A DNA stretch of 64,000 nt, from the NCBI RefSeq assembly GCF_014529625.1, contig NZ_CP076039.1, positions 2,232,001-2,296,000 of the forward strand. Reading direction: 5' to 3'. Of this stretch, positions 44,588-54,831 are shown in pieces. The DNA comes from Candidatus Pelagisphaera phototrophica (lineage in GTDB: Bacteria > Verrucomicrobiota > Verrucomicrobiia > Opitutales > Opitutaceae). Under the pieces are notes generated by a model. It saw only the letters and a program-made list of their open reading frames with translations, did no database searches and was not told the DNA's origin. Within the stretch, counting starts at the first letter, position 1. Each line of letters opens with the position of its first letter. A program made the translations under genes and the position numbers.

Positions 44588-44607
44588 GGGTAGCGGGCGA
44601 TCTCGGG
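44588..44607. repeat. half copy of the dispersed palindromic repeat
   Basis: GGGTAGCGGGCGATCTCGGG matches one arm of the palindromes at 22332 and 25558; no opposite arm is visible. It fills the 40-bp gap between two converging genes. Confidence 0.6.
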
Positions 44608-45981
44608 TTAACGCAACTTCCAGCCACCGCGAATGGGGCGGCTAAGCATCTTGTTGGCAGCGTCGTCGTTTATCACGCGTTCCCGTTTTGGATCCCACTC
44701 AAGCGAGTCCCGACCGAGACGGATCGCAATATTTGCCAGGTGACAAATAGAGATGGAGCGATGGCTGGCTTCGATCGGTGCCGCGGTGCGTTTTCCCGTT
44801 TCGATTCCATCGAGGAAATCTGCGATGTGATTGGTACTCTTATACACTCGGATCTCACTGTCTTGAATCCTCTCCCGGCGCAACTCGTAAGGGTTCATCT
44901 TTATCTCTCCTCGCTTAACAAAGATACTTTTGTCTCCCTCACCCTCGAACAAAATGCCCTGGGGGTTTTCGGATGTGTCGGTCACGACCATTTTCACACC
45001 GCTAGCATAAGTACATTCGAAATGAAACTTTGGCGCCGTATTGTAAATCGCGCTACTTGCTGGAAGCTCAGCCTTAATATTATCGATCCTAATGGGGCCA
45101 CTTTCATCCATACCCATGGCCCATTGGGCGATATCCATGTGGTGTGCACCCCAGTCGGTGATCATGCCACCTGAATAGTCGAAATTGTGGCGCCAATTGA
45201 GCGGCAATAATGCGGGACGATAATCACGATGCGGAGCGGGTCCTTCCCATAGATCGTAGTTCAATCCGTCTGGGACGGGTTCCGCCGCTTGGCGGTCGCT
45301 CATCTGATTCCAATCGGAGTGCCCACCGGGCAATCCGATTTGGATCGTTTTCAATTTTCCGATGCGCTCGTTTTGTACGAACTCAACGGCTTCGCGAAAA
45401 TAGGATTCGGAACGCTGCTGGCTACCGGTTTGCCAAGTGATCTTGTTGCGATTCACCGCTTTGACCATCTTTCGTCCTTCATCAACGGTCACCGCCAATG
45501 GTTTCTGCCCATAAACGTGCTTTTTGAGATTCGCGCAGTAGACCGCCATCACCGCATGCCAATGATCCGGTGTCGAAATATTGACTGCGTCCACATCCTC
45601 GTTGTCCAGCAAGTCGCGAAAGTCCTCATAGGCCCGACAGCCACGATAATGGGTTCTGCCTTCTGCCTCCGCATAAAACTCATTGACGATTTGCATCCCA
45701 ACAAGACGCCCGCCTTCCTTTTCTCCAGCATAGCCATAACTCCCCGACTTCCGATTAGGATCGGCCATCGCCACGATTTGAGCCCGATCATCCCTCAGAA
45801 ATCCTGTTACCGTACTGTGCGCGATCGTCCCAAATCCAATGCAAGCGACGTTGATCCGATTCGAAGGAGCGGGACGTTTGCCCAATCCTAAAACGCTTGA
45901 AGGGATGATCGTGGGAACGAAAATGCCGGCTGCAGAAGCCGCGATAAAATTGCGGCGAGACAAGGGGTACTTTGGCTTCAT
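44608..45981 (-). CDS. Tat-exported Gfo/Idh/MocA-family oxidoreductase
   Basis: NAD(P)-dependent oxidoreductase of 457 residues. Twin-arginine signal SRRNFIAASAAGIFVPTI, cofactor-binding strand VACIGFGTIAHSTV, then VNISTPDHWHAVMAVYC and VYGQKPLAVTVDEG, in which the usual Glu of EKP is Gln while the Lys is kept. GGMITDWGAHHMDIAQW holds the conserved His. It differs clearly from the exported oxidoreductase at 17765. It is the last gene of a minus-strand series that includes the TauD-type dioxygenase, and converges on the DUF1592 gene. Substrate unknown, most likely a sugar or cyclitol. Confidence 0.9.
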   Translation of the reverse strand: MKPKYPLSRRNFIAASAAGIFVPTIIPSSVLGLGKRPAPSNRINVACIGFGTIAHSTVTGFLRDDRAQIVAMADPNRKSGSYGYAGEKEGGRLVGMQIVNEFYAEAEGRTHYRGCRAYEDFRDLLDNEDVDAVNISTPDHWHAVMAVYCANLKKHVYGQKPLAVTVDEGRKMVKAVNRNKITWQTGSQQRSESYFREAVEFVQNERIGKLKTIQIGLPGGHSDWNQMSDRQAAEPVPDGLNYDLWEGPAPHRDYRPALLPLNWRHNFDYSGGMITDWGAHHMDIAQWAMGMDESGPIRIDNIKAELPASSAIYNTAPKFHFECTYASGVKMVVTDTSENPQGILFEGEGDKSIFVKRGEIKMNPYELRRERIQDSEIRVYKSTNHIADFLDGIETGKRTAAPIEASHRSISICHLANIAIRLGRDSLEWDPKRERVINDDAANKMLSRPIRGGWKLR

Positions 45982-46119
45982 AAGGTTTGATTAAATTCTT
46001 TAGAGATACGTTTCACATGCAAGAGATAACGAGATGAGACCCTAGAACTCCCACACTTTATCGGTAAATGCAGATTGGTTCTGATAAACGTGTCAAGAGG
46101 CTAAGCTTCCCTGCGGAAA

Positions 46120-47031
46120 TCAATAAGGACGATCCCCCGCGATGGTGGATCGCAGCATTTCCCTTCGGTATCCGTTGTAGTCATTCAAGGCAAAGTGCAT
46201 CAAACTTCGATTGTCCCAAAAGGCAACCGAACCCCGCTGCCAATGAAAACGACAGGTGAAGGCTTCTAGACTCGCATGGCGAAAGAGAAACTTCAAGAGC
46301 GGTTCGCTCTCGGCACCGCTCCACCCCTTGAAGCGTAGGGTAAACGTTCCATTCACAAAAAGTCCTTTACGTCCCGTTTCGGGATGTGTCCGAACGACTG
46401 GGTGTTCCACCTCGATCAACGCCTTTTCGCTCGTTTCCACCTGCATGTTCTTCCAATTGGTTTTCGACCGTCCGTGAGGCCCGAAGGGGCCCTCCGCCGA
46501 ATGAATCGCCGTGAGCCCGTCGAGCATTTCTTTCATTCCAGGCGAAAGTGTTTCGTAGGCCAGGTACTGGTTAGCAAACAACGTGTCGCCGCCGAAGGGA
46601 GGTACATCCAGGGCATAAAGCACAGAACCTAGTGCCGGGCACTCCATGTGTGTAACATCCGAATGCCACACCCCGCCAAAATTCATTCCTTCTTCATCGG
46701 CTTCTCGCACCAGACGAATCAACTCGGGATAGCCTTCCATCCCTTTCACAAAATCATGTTCATCCAGTTCACCGAACCGTCGAGAAAAGGCGATTTGCTG
46801 AGCGGGTCCCAAATTCTGGTCTCGAAAGAAGATCACCAAATGGTCCAGCAAGGCTTGTCTCAGGTCGGCGACCACCTCTTCGCTTAGCCGCTTCGAAATA
46901 TCGATCCCGCTAATTTCGGCTCCCAGTGCACCCGAAACCAATTGGGCTTCAAAGCTCGAATACTGTGTTCTTCGATTGAAAGACCAGCATGATAGACTTT
47001 TATCCGGCGATTTTATTGAATTTTGTACCAT
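46120..47031 (-). CDS. TauD/TfdA-family 2-oxoglutarate dioxygenase
   Basis: Fe(II)/2-oxoglutarate-dependent dioxygenase of 303 residues. The start of the fold is ALGAEISGIDISKRL. Iron ligands are His and Asp in WHSDVTH and a distal His in SLMHFALNDY, and the 2-oxoglutarate Arg is in YRREMLRSTI. The family includes taurine, alkylsulfate and 2,4-D dioxygenases, in which sulfonates or sulfate esters are cleaved oxidatively to release sulfite or sulfate. That would fit the sulfatase-rich surroundings, but the substrate cannot be read from sequence. No signal peptide; cytoplasmic. Confidence 0.92.
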   Translation of the reverse strand: MVQNSIKSPDKSLSCWSFNRRTQYSSFEAQLVSGALGAEISGIDISKRLSEEVVADLRQALLDHLVIFFRDQNLGPAQQIAFSRRFGELDEHDFVKGMEGYPELIRLVREADEEGMNFGGVWHSDVTHMECPALGSVLYALDVPPFGGDTLFANQYLAYETLSPGMKEMLDGLTAIHSAEGPFGPHGRSKTNWKNMQVETSEKALIEVEHPVVRTHPETGRKGLFVNGTFTLRFKGWSGAESEPLLKFLFRHASLEAFTCRFHWQRGSVAFWDNRSLMHFALNDYNGYRREMLRSTIAGDRPY

Positions 47032-47110
47032 GATTGTTAGGGGTCTCGTTTAAATTAAACGGTTTGGGGTTTACTCAAATAGGGTCCAAAAATGATTAAA
47101 GGCAACCTTT

Positions 47111-47374
47111 CTAAATTTGTCTACGAACAGTGACGATATCAAGTCGTTTAGGCTTTCCGGGAAAATCCAGATGGTCGCGTTGTACCCTTCCCCAATCGGA
47201 TTGCAAAGGCGTCTTCTCCCACGCATCCTGTTGGGCCAGTTGCCAATCACCTAGTATTTCGGCCTCAAGCGTCGATGCGTCACGTATCGAATTGAGATCG
47301 AAGAGAGGAGTCGCTTTCGATCCGAAAAGCGAAAACGAAAGGAGAGGAACTAAAAGAAAAAAGGTGTGTTTCAC
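47111..47374 (-). CDS. small secreted protein, unrecognised
   Basis: 87 residues from a GTG start at 47374, with a signal peptide (KHTFFLLVPLLSFSLFGS) and a mature part containing SIRDASTLEAEILGDWQ. It is not recognised. The opening of the mature part recalls the N-terminus of longer Verrucomicrobial secreted proteins, so it may be a truncated remnant. It is on the same strand as the dioxygenase 79 bp downstream. Real coding is plausible because of the clean signal peptide, but there is no strong ribosome-binding site. Confidence 0.45.
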   Translation of the reverse strand: MKHTFFLLVPLLSFSLFGSKATPLFDLNSIRDASTLEAEILGDWQLAQQDAWEKTPLQSDWGRVQRDHLDFPGKPKRLDIVTVRRQI

Positions 47375-47392
47375 GGAAAGGTTGATTCAAGG

Positions 47393-47461
47393 TAGGGCTG
47401 ACGCCCCGGCGTGCCGTGCAAGTAGCTCAACCAATGCGACACGCCGGGCCGTCGTGCCCTA
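47393..47461. repeat. imperfect palindrome, second type
   Basis: Arms around 47393-47416 (TAGGGCTGACGCCCCGGCGT) and 47437-47461 (CGACACGCCGGGCCGTCGTG) are inverted copies with a few mismatches and one gap around a 20-base loop. The region is GC-rich compared with its surroundings. It is unrelated in sequence to the GGTAGCGG family. No T-run, so not a classic terminator. Confidence 0.6.
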
Positions 47462-47551
47462 GCGAACAAAGCCAAAACCACCGACAGATTAGGTAATAGG
47501 ACATGCTTCGCGGCTTTGAATCCATGGGGAATCAAGAACTTCATTTGATCG

Positions 47552-48937
47552 CTACTTTATCCTAGCTGCTAACTGATCGGGTAACGAATCCTCTGTATCC
47601 AATTCATGGGCTTTAATCGTCCTCAAAAGCCTTGCCACAATTTCGGGATGCGTTTTGGCCACATCGTAAGCCTCGGAAATGTCAGCTTCCAAGTGATAGA
47701 GCTCAGGTCCTTCCATGGGAGCCAACCTTCCGTAATTAATCGGTTCGCGCTGCAGCACATGCAGTTTCCACGGACCGGATCGGACCGCATGTAATCGGGC
47801 TCGGGCCCAATAGTAAAATGTGTCTCGCGGGCTTTTCCCTTCACCCGACAAAACCGGCGACAGGTCATAGCCGTCCATCTTTCGGTCTGCAGGAGTTTTG
47901 GTGCCCGCTAAGGCGGCAAAGGTTGGCAGCAAGTCCAGAGTAGAACCCATCTCGCTGACCGTTCCCGGTTTAACTCTGCCAGGTCCCCAGAAAATGGTTG
48001 GCACCCGCTGGCCGCCTTCAAAGGTCGTCCCCTTCCCTGCCCGCAGGGGTCCCGCGGATCCTCCGTGCGTTTTGAATGCCAGCCAAGGACCGTTGTCCGT
48101 TGTGAATACCACAATCGTATCCTTTTCGATCCCTTCGTCCTTGATCGCCTTGAGAATCTCTCCTACCCCCCAATCGATCTCTTCCAGCACGTCTCCGTAC
48201 AGTCCGCGCGCACTCTTCCCCCGAAATTCCTCCGAAACAAAGAGCGGAATGTGCGGCATGGAATGAGCCAGATAGAGAAAGAAGGGCTTATCCTTATTTT
48301 CCTCTATAAAGTCGACTGCTTTCAGAGTGCACCGTTGTGTCATCGTATTCTGTTCAGCAGGACGTTCGATCACGTCCAAATTCTCCAGCAACGGAACATT
48401 ATAGTTTTTGATATCCGGATAAAAGTTAGGGTTACCTACCCCCTTTCTGTAATTGGGCACCCCTTTAACAAAGTCCATATCATTTGAATACGGTATTCCG
48501 TAATAGGAATCGAAACCATGTTCCATGGGCAAATACTGCGGCAAATGCCCGAGATGCCATTTCCCGATTGCCGCGGTGGCGTAATCTTTCTCCTTTAACA
48601 CTTCCGCGATCGTGATTTCGCTGGCGGGTAGGCCGCCCGCAGAATCGGGAAAAAGAACGACCCTCTCGCCTGAAGTCATTCCATTTCGGATCGGATATCG
48701 ACCCGTAAGCAAAGCCGCACGGCTCGGAGTACAAACGGGATCCGCTACATAGAATTGAGTCCACTTTTGACCTTGGGAGGCCATTCGATCCAAGTTGGGG
48801 GTCTTTATGGTAGGATTGCCAAAACAACCGAGATCACCGTATCCAAAATCGTCACAAAAAATGACGACGAAATTGGGAGACCGGCCATCTAGACTCAATA
48901 GATTAAGAACGGACAGCAGAATTAGGAGTTTTTTCAT
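47552..48937 (-). CDS. secreted S1-family sulfatase
   Basis: Exported sulfatase of 461 residues with a signal peptide ([18 protein letters not shown]). First metal site [15 protein letters not shown], formylglycine motif CTPSR with Cys at about residue 69, [29 protein letters not shown] region typical of arylsulfatase A-like enzymes, second metal site [10 protein letters not shown] and a C-terminal [15 protein letters not shown]. It is related to the next upstream sulfatase (49048) and lies 110 bp from it on the same strand, which suggests tandem duplication or a paired function on one sulfated glycan. Confidence 0.92.
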   Translation of the reverse strand: MKKLLILLSVLNLLSLDGRSPNFVVIFCDDFGYGDLGCFGNPTIKTPNLDRMASQGQKWTQFYVADPVCTPSRAALLTGRYPIRNGMTSGERVVLFPDSAGGLPASEITIAEVLKEKDYATAAIGKWHLGHLPQYLPMEHGFDSYYGIPYSNDMDFVKGVPNYRKGVGNPNFYPDIKNYNVPLLENLDVIERPAEQNTMTQRCTLKAVDFIEENKDKPFFLYLAHSMPHIPLFVSEEFRGKSARGLYGDVLEEIDWGVGEILKAIKDEGIEKDTIVVFTTDNGPWLAFKTHGGSAGPLRAGKGTTFEGGQRVPTIFWGPGRVKPGTVSEMGSTLDLLPTFAALAGTKTPADRKMDGYDLSPVLSGEGKSPRDTFYYWARARLHAVRSGPWKLHVLQREPINYGRLAPMEGPELYHLEADISEAYDVAKTHPEIVARLLRTIKAHELDTEDSLPDQLAARIK

Positions 48938-49047
48938 GAGGAACCGGGTAAAATTATTGCGAGGTATTAAAAAAGGAGTCCTACAAACGGTAGTTACCTC
49001 GTGGCCTAAGTCTATTGGACATAGTGAATTCGGATATCAAAACTAGC

Positions 49048-50445
49048 CTAATTACCCAGTTTCCCTGCAGGACGACGGTTTGCTCCTTCTCGTTCCCCAT
49101 CGCCCAGATCCTGGCGGGCTTTCTCCCCTAGCGCTTCCAGCTCACGGGCCACTTCTGGGTAGTGAGCTAGGAGATTTCTCGTTTCGCCCACATCCGTTTC
49201 CAAGTGGAAAAGAGACTTTTCGATCGTACGCCTACCATACTGGCCATGGATACCGTCTGCTCCAGGAGGTCCGGGTACGGAGTAGGTATGCGGATAGACG
49301 AGTTTCCATGGGCCCTTACGGACAGCTCGCAAGTTTTTCCCCCCATAATAATAAAGGGTTTCGCGGAGAGCCGATTTCGGCTCTTCCCCAAAAATAAGCG
49401 GCCGTATGTCTTTTCCATCGATAATTCGTTTGGCGGGCAACTCAACCCTTGCAAGGGCCGCTACCGTGGGAAGGAGATCCATGGTCGCGGTCAAGGCATT
49501 ACAGTCGCGTCCCGCTGGAATCGTCCCCGGCCAGCGCATGATGCATGGCACGCGGAAGCCGCCTTCGAACTGCGTCCCCTTGCCTTCGCGCAACGGGCCC
49601 ACCGACCCCCCATGATTTCCATAGAGCAGCCACGGTCCATTGTCTGAGGTGAACACTACCAGCGTCTTCTCATCGATTCCCGTTCGCTGCAAGGCGTCCA
49701 GAATTTGGCCAACGCTCCAATCGATTTCCGAAATGATATCGCCATATACGGTCGGCGTCTTTCCCGCGTATTTATCCGACGCATACAGGGGTACATGCGG
49801 CATCGCATGCGGCAGGTAGATGAAGAATGCGTGGTCCTTGTTTTTTTCGATAAAGGAAACCGTCCGCTCGGTATACCAAGTCGTGAGGTGAACCTGATCT
49901 TTAGGAAGGATGGCTGGGTTCAGGATCGTCTCGCCCTCCATTAAGGGCAGATCGGGAAAATTGTAGCGCGGATCGGGATGATACGGCCACATGTCATTTG
50001 AGTAAGGCAGGCCAAACCATTCATCGAAGCCCTGGCTTGTGGGGAGGAACTCCGGCTTATGTCCAAGGTGCCACTTTCCATACATCGCCGTCGCATATCC
50101 AGACTGCTTCACGATTTCCGCGATCGTCACCTCATCGGGATTCAATCCCGTCGCGGAACGTGGGCTAAAGTTTCCCGGCACTCCGACTCGCAATGGATAG
50201 CATCCTGTCATCAATGCCGAGCGAGAGGGACTGCACACCGATACCCCCACATGAAAATCGGTAAAACGCATCCCCTCTTCCGCCATGCGATCAAGGTTCG
50301 GGGTCTCGTACCCCTCCGCTCCAAACGGACCAATGTCGGCGTAACCCATGTCGTCGCAGAAAATGATAATTACATTTGGCTTCTCTTGAGCTGAGAGAAG
50401 CGTCGAAGACAGAAACGTTAGCAGGCAGATGAGAGGCGTTTTCAT
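49048..50445 (-). CDS. secreted S1-family sulfatase coupled to the cytochrome protein
   Basis: Exported sulfatase of 465 residues with a signal peptide (MKTPLICLLTFLSSTLLSAQ). Metal site IFCDDMGYADIGPFG, formylglycine motif CSPSR with Cys at about residue 71, GFDEWFGLPYSNDMWPYHP, second metal site FTSDNGPWLLYGNHG, and C-terminal LFHLETDVGETRNLL. It is arylsulfatase A-like, close to the sulfatase at 47552. Its ATG overlaps the stop codon of the 1407-residue FG-GAP/cytochrome protein by four bases, so the two are translationally coupled. Confidence 0.92.
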   Translation of the reverse strand: MKTPLICLLTFLSSTLLSAQEKPNVIIIFCDDMGYADIGPFGAEGYETPNLDRMAEEGMRFTDFHVGVSVCSPSRSALMTGCYPLRVGVPGNFSPRSATGLNPDEVTIAEIVKQSGYATAMYGKWHLGHKPEFLPTSQGFDEWFGLPYSNDMWPYHPDPRYNFPDLPLMEGETILNPAILPKDQVHLTTWYTERTVSFIEKNKDHAFFIYLPHAMPHVPLYASDKYAGKTPTVYGDIISEIDWSVGQILDALQRTGIDEKTLVVFTSDNGPWLLYGNHGGSVGPLREGKGTQFEGGFRVPCIMRWPGTIPAGRDCNALTATMDLLPTVAALARVELPAKRIIDGKDIRPLIFGEEPKSALRETLYYYGGKNLRAVRKGPWKLVYPHTYSVPGPPGADGIHGQYGRRTIEKSLFHLETDVGETRNLLAHYPEVARELEALGEKARQDLGDGEREGANRRPAGKLGN

Positions 50446-53400
50446 TCCGCTGACTCCATTTTCTCGACCTGCACGGGACTCGCAAGATAGGCCACCAGAG
50501 CCGCCACATCATCTTCCGGAATTGCGTCGAAGAGACCCGCTGGCATCATGGATTGCTCAAGAACCGTTCGCTCCTTGATTTCGCTCACCTGAATTCGGGA
50601 TGTGGCCCCGCCAGCCATGGCGATTTCAATAATTTGATCATCCTTGCTGGAAACCATTCCGCTAATCGAACGCCCATCTATCGTAGTGATCACATTCAAC
50701 TGATAGGCATCCCCGACAATCGAATTGGGTGCCAGCACGTTTTCGAGAATGTAGTCTAGATTGGCTCGATTGGAACCCGTTAAATCAGGTCCGAGAGCAA
50801 CCCCCTCGTCGAATAGCGTGTGACAAGCCCCACAAGTACTGGCAAACACATGACGTCCATAGGACAAATCGACCCGACTCAGCCACTCAGGAGTCAATGC
50901 GTACTTCCAGCGACGGATCTGCCGGGGAATATCGGAAGGGGTGGGCTTAATTTCTCCCCAAATTGAATTCATGCGTTCATCGATTCGAGCGTCTCGGTGA
51001 GATCTCATCTGTCTCATGAGCACGGGCGAAACAAGCGAAGACGCCACTTTCCCAAACTGAATTGAATCGAGCAGCAAGATCGTTGTATCCGCTCTGGAAC
51101 CCAGCAGATTGATTCCTTCGTTTCTCAGGTCTAAGGGGAAATTAGGCAGGGCCATAACCAAGTTCCCCGCCGTTTCCAGATCCAGATACATTTTCAAGGC
51201 CTTGAGCGCCGGGCCGCGAAATTCGGGATCAGACAATAACGAAGCCGCGACATCGCCCACGTCCGAATCGCCCCCGAGCTGAAGCAATTCCAATGCTTCC
51301 GTCCTTAAACGCGGCAATCGACTTCCATCCGCTAGAACACCTCTCCAATAGGGAAACGCATCTTCATCACCCAGTCGGGCTCGAATGTGCAGGATCATTA
51401 TATCCACTTGGTCATTATCCAGATTACGGCCACTGGCGATAAAGGTCGCTAATGATTCAGGTTGCTCCAAGTTCGTTTGCTCACCTAAAGCAGTGAGAAA
51501 CTGACGGCACCGATCGATAAACTGGGCAGGAGATACTGAGCTTGAGACATGGGCCAAAAGCTCGTTCCGTCCGCGCTCGAAAGCTGCTGCCCTTCGTTGC
51601 GTAAACGCACCCAACTCGCTCCAAGCCGATTGGTCCGTAATTTCGATCGCTTTGGCGGGCGACTCAGTAATCAATGGTTCTGTCCCATACCAGACGAGCA
51701 AGGGAATATTCTGGTCGTTCACATCTACCAGTCGCGATGAAAGCGCCTCCACTAGTCCCCATCTCTGCTTCTGGGGAATTCGTTGCAAGGCTGCTGCCAA
51801 GTACCGGCGAACTACCGGCGATTTCTCGTTCCTCGCCATCTCCACAAATTGGCCCAGGATTCTATTTTCCAGCCTCGAACTCGATTCCGTTATAAACTGG
51901 ACGGCCCAGCTGCGGACAAACTCATCGCTGTCTCGAAGCAGCGAATACATTTCATTTGGACTAATCAATTCGCAAACTTGCATCGTCCACAGCGACCGAA
52001 GACGAACGCTTCTGGATGGATGATTATTTAAGAGGTCCTTGAGCACCTTTGCGACGTATGTTTCATCCAGATTTTCCGAGTGGGCTCGTTCTTGCAATAA
52101 TCGCTGAGCCTGCCGTGCCATAAAGGCATTATCATTAGACAAATGCTTGACTAGCTGCTGATCGGATGCGCTGGGCAATTCTATCTTCGTCGTCGCCTTT
52201 TCCCCGTAACGAATACGAAAAATCCGCCCATCCGTCCGGTCCCATATGTGGGGATCGCGGTGATGACAGGTTTGCGGATCATGCCAGTCAGACGCATACA
52301 CGGCCCCATCGGGTCCTTGCATGAGAGCGACCCCGATGAAGGCATGATCATTGGCCAAAGCAAAATCTAGGGAGTGGCGAATAATGTGTCCCGAACCGTC
52401 TTTCTCGGGCGTTTCCCGCACGATTCGATGCCCATGCAAATTATGGAATAAAGAATCACCCCGGTACTCCTCGGGAAACGTCTCCGCTTGATAGATGACC
52501 AGTCCACAATGAGCGTGTCCGCCCCCTAGCGCTGAGGTATCCGCCGCTTTTTCGCGCTGCAAAGCCCGATCCACCCTACCGTCGCCCTTCATCGAAGCGA
52601 AGGTGCCATCGCCGTAATGCAGATGATCTGAGATGGTCTCAATATCGTCGTAAACATAGGGGTTAAAATGCTGTCCGGCCTGACGAAAATAGCGCCCGCC
52701 TTGAGTAATCTGATAGTAGTGAGGTATAACACACGCGGTTGCGAACCAGTCTCCGTTTTCATCAAAATCTAACCCCCACGGATTGCTGGTTCCCCAGGCA
52801 AAGACCTCGAACTCGTGGCGCGTCGGGTGGTAGCGCCAAATACCGGCGTTGATGGGATCCCGCTCTGCTTCGGGCGTTCCGGGTTTGCCCACTTTCGAGT
52901 GCGTGAACACGCCGTGGCAGCCATAAAGCCAACCGTCCGGCCCCCAGGTAAAACTGTTTAGTGTCTCGTGCGTGTCCTCATAGCCCCAGCCGTCCAGCAG
53001 GATCTCAGGAACGCCATCAGGCACATCGTCGCCGTTAGCATCCGGGATAAAGAGCAAATAGGGAGCTGCCCCTATCCACACACCACCAAATCCAACTTCA
53101 ATTCCACTCACCAAATTGAGGTTTTCCATGAAGGTTTTTTTCGTTTCAAAATCGCCATCGCCATCCTGGTCCTCGAAGATTAGGATTCGGTCGTCTCCCT
53201 TTTCGCCTAGGGATCGCTGCGGATACGTTTTTCCTTCCACTGCCCAAATACGTCCACGAGCGTCGAAACACATGGCGATGGGCTGGAATATATCTGGTTC
53301 CGAGGCGATCAAATCAACGTGGAACCCTTCCGGCACCTCCATCTTGCGGGCCGCTTCTTCAGGGCCCAGACTGTCCGCCCATTCCGTATCGGGGCGTCCC

Positions 53401-54665
53401 CCGGGCACTTTCCAAAGGATAGGAGCCTTCGTCATCATGTCCGCTTTTTGAAAATGAATACTGACCCCTTTCTTGCTCGCGCTCACAACATCGAGGAGCT
53501 GGTCCCCATTCAAATCTTCTACAAGCACGTCCACGCCGACCCCGCTCCCATTGTCGATTCGATAAGGTACGAACTCCACGCTATCGCTAGAGCGGACGCA
53601 TTGGAACCAGTAAAGCACGGGTTCCTGGTTGTTGCCCGGATCTTTGCCGTAGTGAGCGTGCCACCGTTTGCCGGTTACAATGTCCTTCAAACCGTCTCCA
53701 TCGATGTCCTTGAGCTCGACCGCGTGCAACTGGCTAAAAGCGACCCCGTAAGGATTCTGGGCTGAGCTTTCCCCTATAATATCGTGGCGCTCAAACGCAG
53801 TCGAACCACCGCTGCCTCGAGTCTGCCGAAACCAAGCCAGTCCGTATCCATGGCCATTCAGCGAGGTAACGATGTCGTTAAGACCGTCCCCATCGACATC
53901 GTGAACATGGATCTGGGCCCCACCGCGCTCGTATGGCTCCGATACCCAGGGCCGTTTTTTCCAGCTTCCGCTCGACCGACTCGTACCCGGGTTTTCCCAC
54001 CACGAGTATCGATCGATGACATCCAGATCCCCGTCTCCATCAATATCGCCTGTTCCTAACCCGTGACCGAACCTGGGCACCGTCTCGCCCGCCTCAGAAA
54101 CCGGATTCCATTTCCAGGGTTCAGTCGGGTCCGTACCCGCTTCATAATAGCCAAAAGCACGGTCGTTGGAACAGACGATTTCCGGAAGTCCGCCTGGAAC
54201 GATATCAACAAAATCAGGAGATTCGTGGCTAATCTGATCCGCAATGACCACCATTTCCCAATCGCTCGTGCTGGCCGGATCACCAGAATTCAAATACAAA
54301 CGAGCCTCTTTCCCGGGAAACCCGTACACCAGAACATCATTGTCGCCATCGCCGTCAATGTCGTGTACGTAACAAAAGAAATTATCAGAGTATTTTCGAA
54401 CATCGAAGGGTTCCGCTTTGTAAACGGTGTATCGCTCTACGAAGCTGGGTCCTTTCCACCAATAAGGACCACTCACGAGATCCCCTCTCCCATCGCCGTC
54501 AATATCGCCAAAACCTGCTCCTTCGGCAAAGAAATCGTCGTGCAGGGTCAGCTTTTTCCAACCGGGGTTTTCAGAGGCCTGAACCGTTTTCAAAAAGCCC
54601 GAAAGGCAAAGTGTTAAAGTGAGAGCCGCTTTGAGTACGAGCGAGGGGCGGGGGTAATCTAACAT
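50442..54665 (-). CDS. giant FG-GAP/beta-propeller/HEAT/cytochrome c protein (PVC-type)
   Basis: Exported multi-domain protein of 1407 residues from the ATG at 54665 (a TTG ten codons earlier is also open). After a signal peptide (VLKAALTLTLCLSGFLKTVQA) come FG-GAP/VCBS repeats with Ca-binding loops (DIDGDGRGDLV; DIDGDGDNDVLVYG; DVDGDGLNDIVTSL; DLNGDQLLDVVSAS) to about residue 410. A PVC-type membrane-bound-dehydrogenase propeller follows (PEGFHVDLIASEPDIFQPIAM; GPDGWLYGCHGVF; ALMQGPDGAVYASDWHD) to about 850, then helical HEAT-like repeats, and a C-terminal cytochrome c domain with CGACHTLF and the Met ligand region SMMPAGL. It probably oxidises a sugar-like ligand outside the cytoplasm. Stop overlaps the next sulfatase start. 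Confidence 0.9.
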   Translation of the reverse strand: MLDYPRPSLVLKAALTLTLCLSGFLKTVQASENPGWKKLTLHDDFFAEGAGFGDIDGDGRGDLVSGPYWWKGPSFVERYTVYKAEPFDVRKYSDNFFCYVHDIDGDGDNDVLVYGFPGKEARLYLNSGDPASTSDWEMVVIADQISHESPDFVDIVPGGLPEIVCSNDRAFGYYEAGTDPTEPWKWNPVSEAGETVPRFGHGLGTGDIDGDGDLDVIDRYSWWENPGTSRSSGSWKKRPWVSEPYERGGAQIHVHDVDGDGLNDIVTSLNGHGYGLAWFRQTRGSGGSTAFERHDIIGESSAQNPYGVAFSQLHAVELKDIDGDGLKDIVTGKRWHAHYGKDPGNNQEPVLYWFQCVRSSDSVEFVPYRIDNGSGVGVDVLVEDLNGDQLLDVVSASKKGVSIHFQKADMMTKAPILWKVPGGRPDTEWADSLGPEEAARKMEVPEGFHVDLIASEPDIFQPIAMCFDARGRIWAVEGKTYPQRSLGEKGDDRILIFEDQDGDGDFETKKTFMENLNLVSGIEVGFGGVWIGAAPYLLFIPDANGDDVPDGVPEILLDGWGYEDTHETLNSFTWGPDGWLYGCHGVFTHSKVGKPGTPEAERDPINAGIWRYHPTRHEFEVFAWGTSNPWGLDFDENGDWFATACVIPHYYQITQGGRYFRQAGQHFNPYVYDDIETISDHLHYGDGTFASMKGDGRVDRALQREKAADTSALGGGHAHCGLVIYQAETFPEEYRGDSLFHNLHGHRIVRETPEKDGSGHIIRHSLDFALANDHAFIGVALMQGPDGAVYASDWHDPQTCHHRDPHIWDRTDGRIFRIRYGEKATTKIELPSASDQQLVKHLSNDNAFMARQAQRLLQERAHSENLDETYVAKVLKDLLNNHPSRSVRLRSLWTMQVCELISPNEMYSLLRDSDEFVRSWAVQFITESSSRLENRILGQFVEMARNEKSPVVRRYLAAALQRIPQKQRWGLVEALSSRLVDVNDQNIPLLVWYGTEPLITESPAKAIEITDQSAWSELGAFTQRRAAAFERGRNELLAHVSSSVSPAQFIDRCRQFLTALGEQTNLEQPESLATFIASGRNLDNDQVDIMILHIRARLGDEDAFPYWRGVLADGSRLPRLRTEALELLQLGGDSDVGDVAASLLSDPEFRGPALKALKMYLDLETAGNLVMALPNFPLDLRNEGINLLGSRADTTILLLDSIQFGKVASSLVSPVLMRQMRSHRDARIDERMNSIWGEIKPTPSDIPRQIRRWKYALTPEWLSRVDLSYGRHVFASTCGACHTLFDEGVALGPDLTGSNRANLDYILENVLAPNSIVGDAYQLNVITTIDGRSISGMVSSKDDQIIEIAMAGGATSRIQVSEIKERTVLEQSMMPAGLFDAIPEDDVAALVAYLASPVQVEKMESAE

Positions 54666-54831
54666 AAGAAGGAAAGTATTGAATACTTGAATCAATGAAT
54701 ATTCCGATTGGCCATCATTAATTGGACTCTAGCGAGCCCTACTCTTTTGAACGCGAAATGGCAGGGCAATGAATTACGGGCGTGCCGGGAAATGGGTTTG
54801 TTGCCCAGCATAATAAAAACATCTAGAACGC

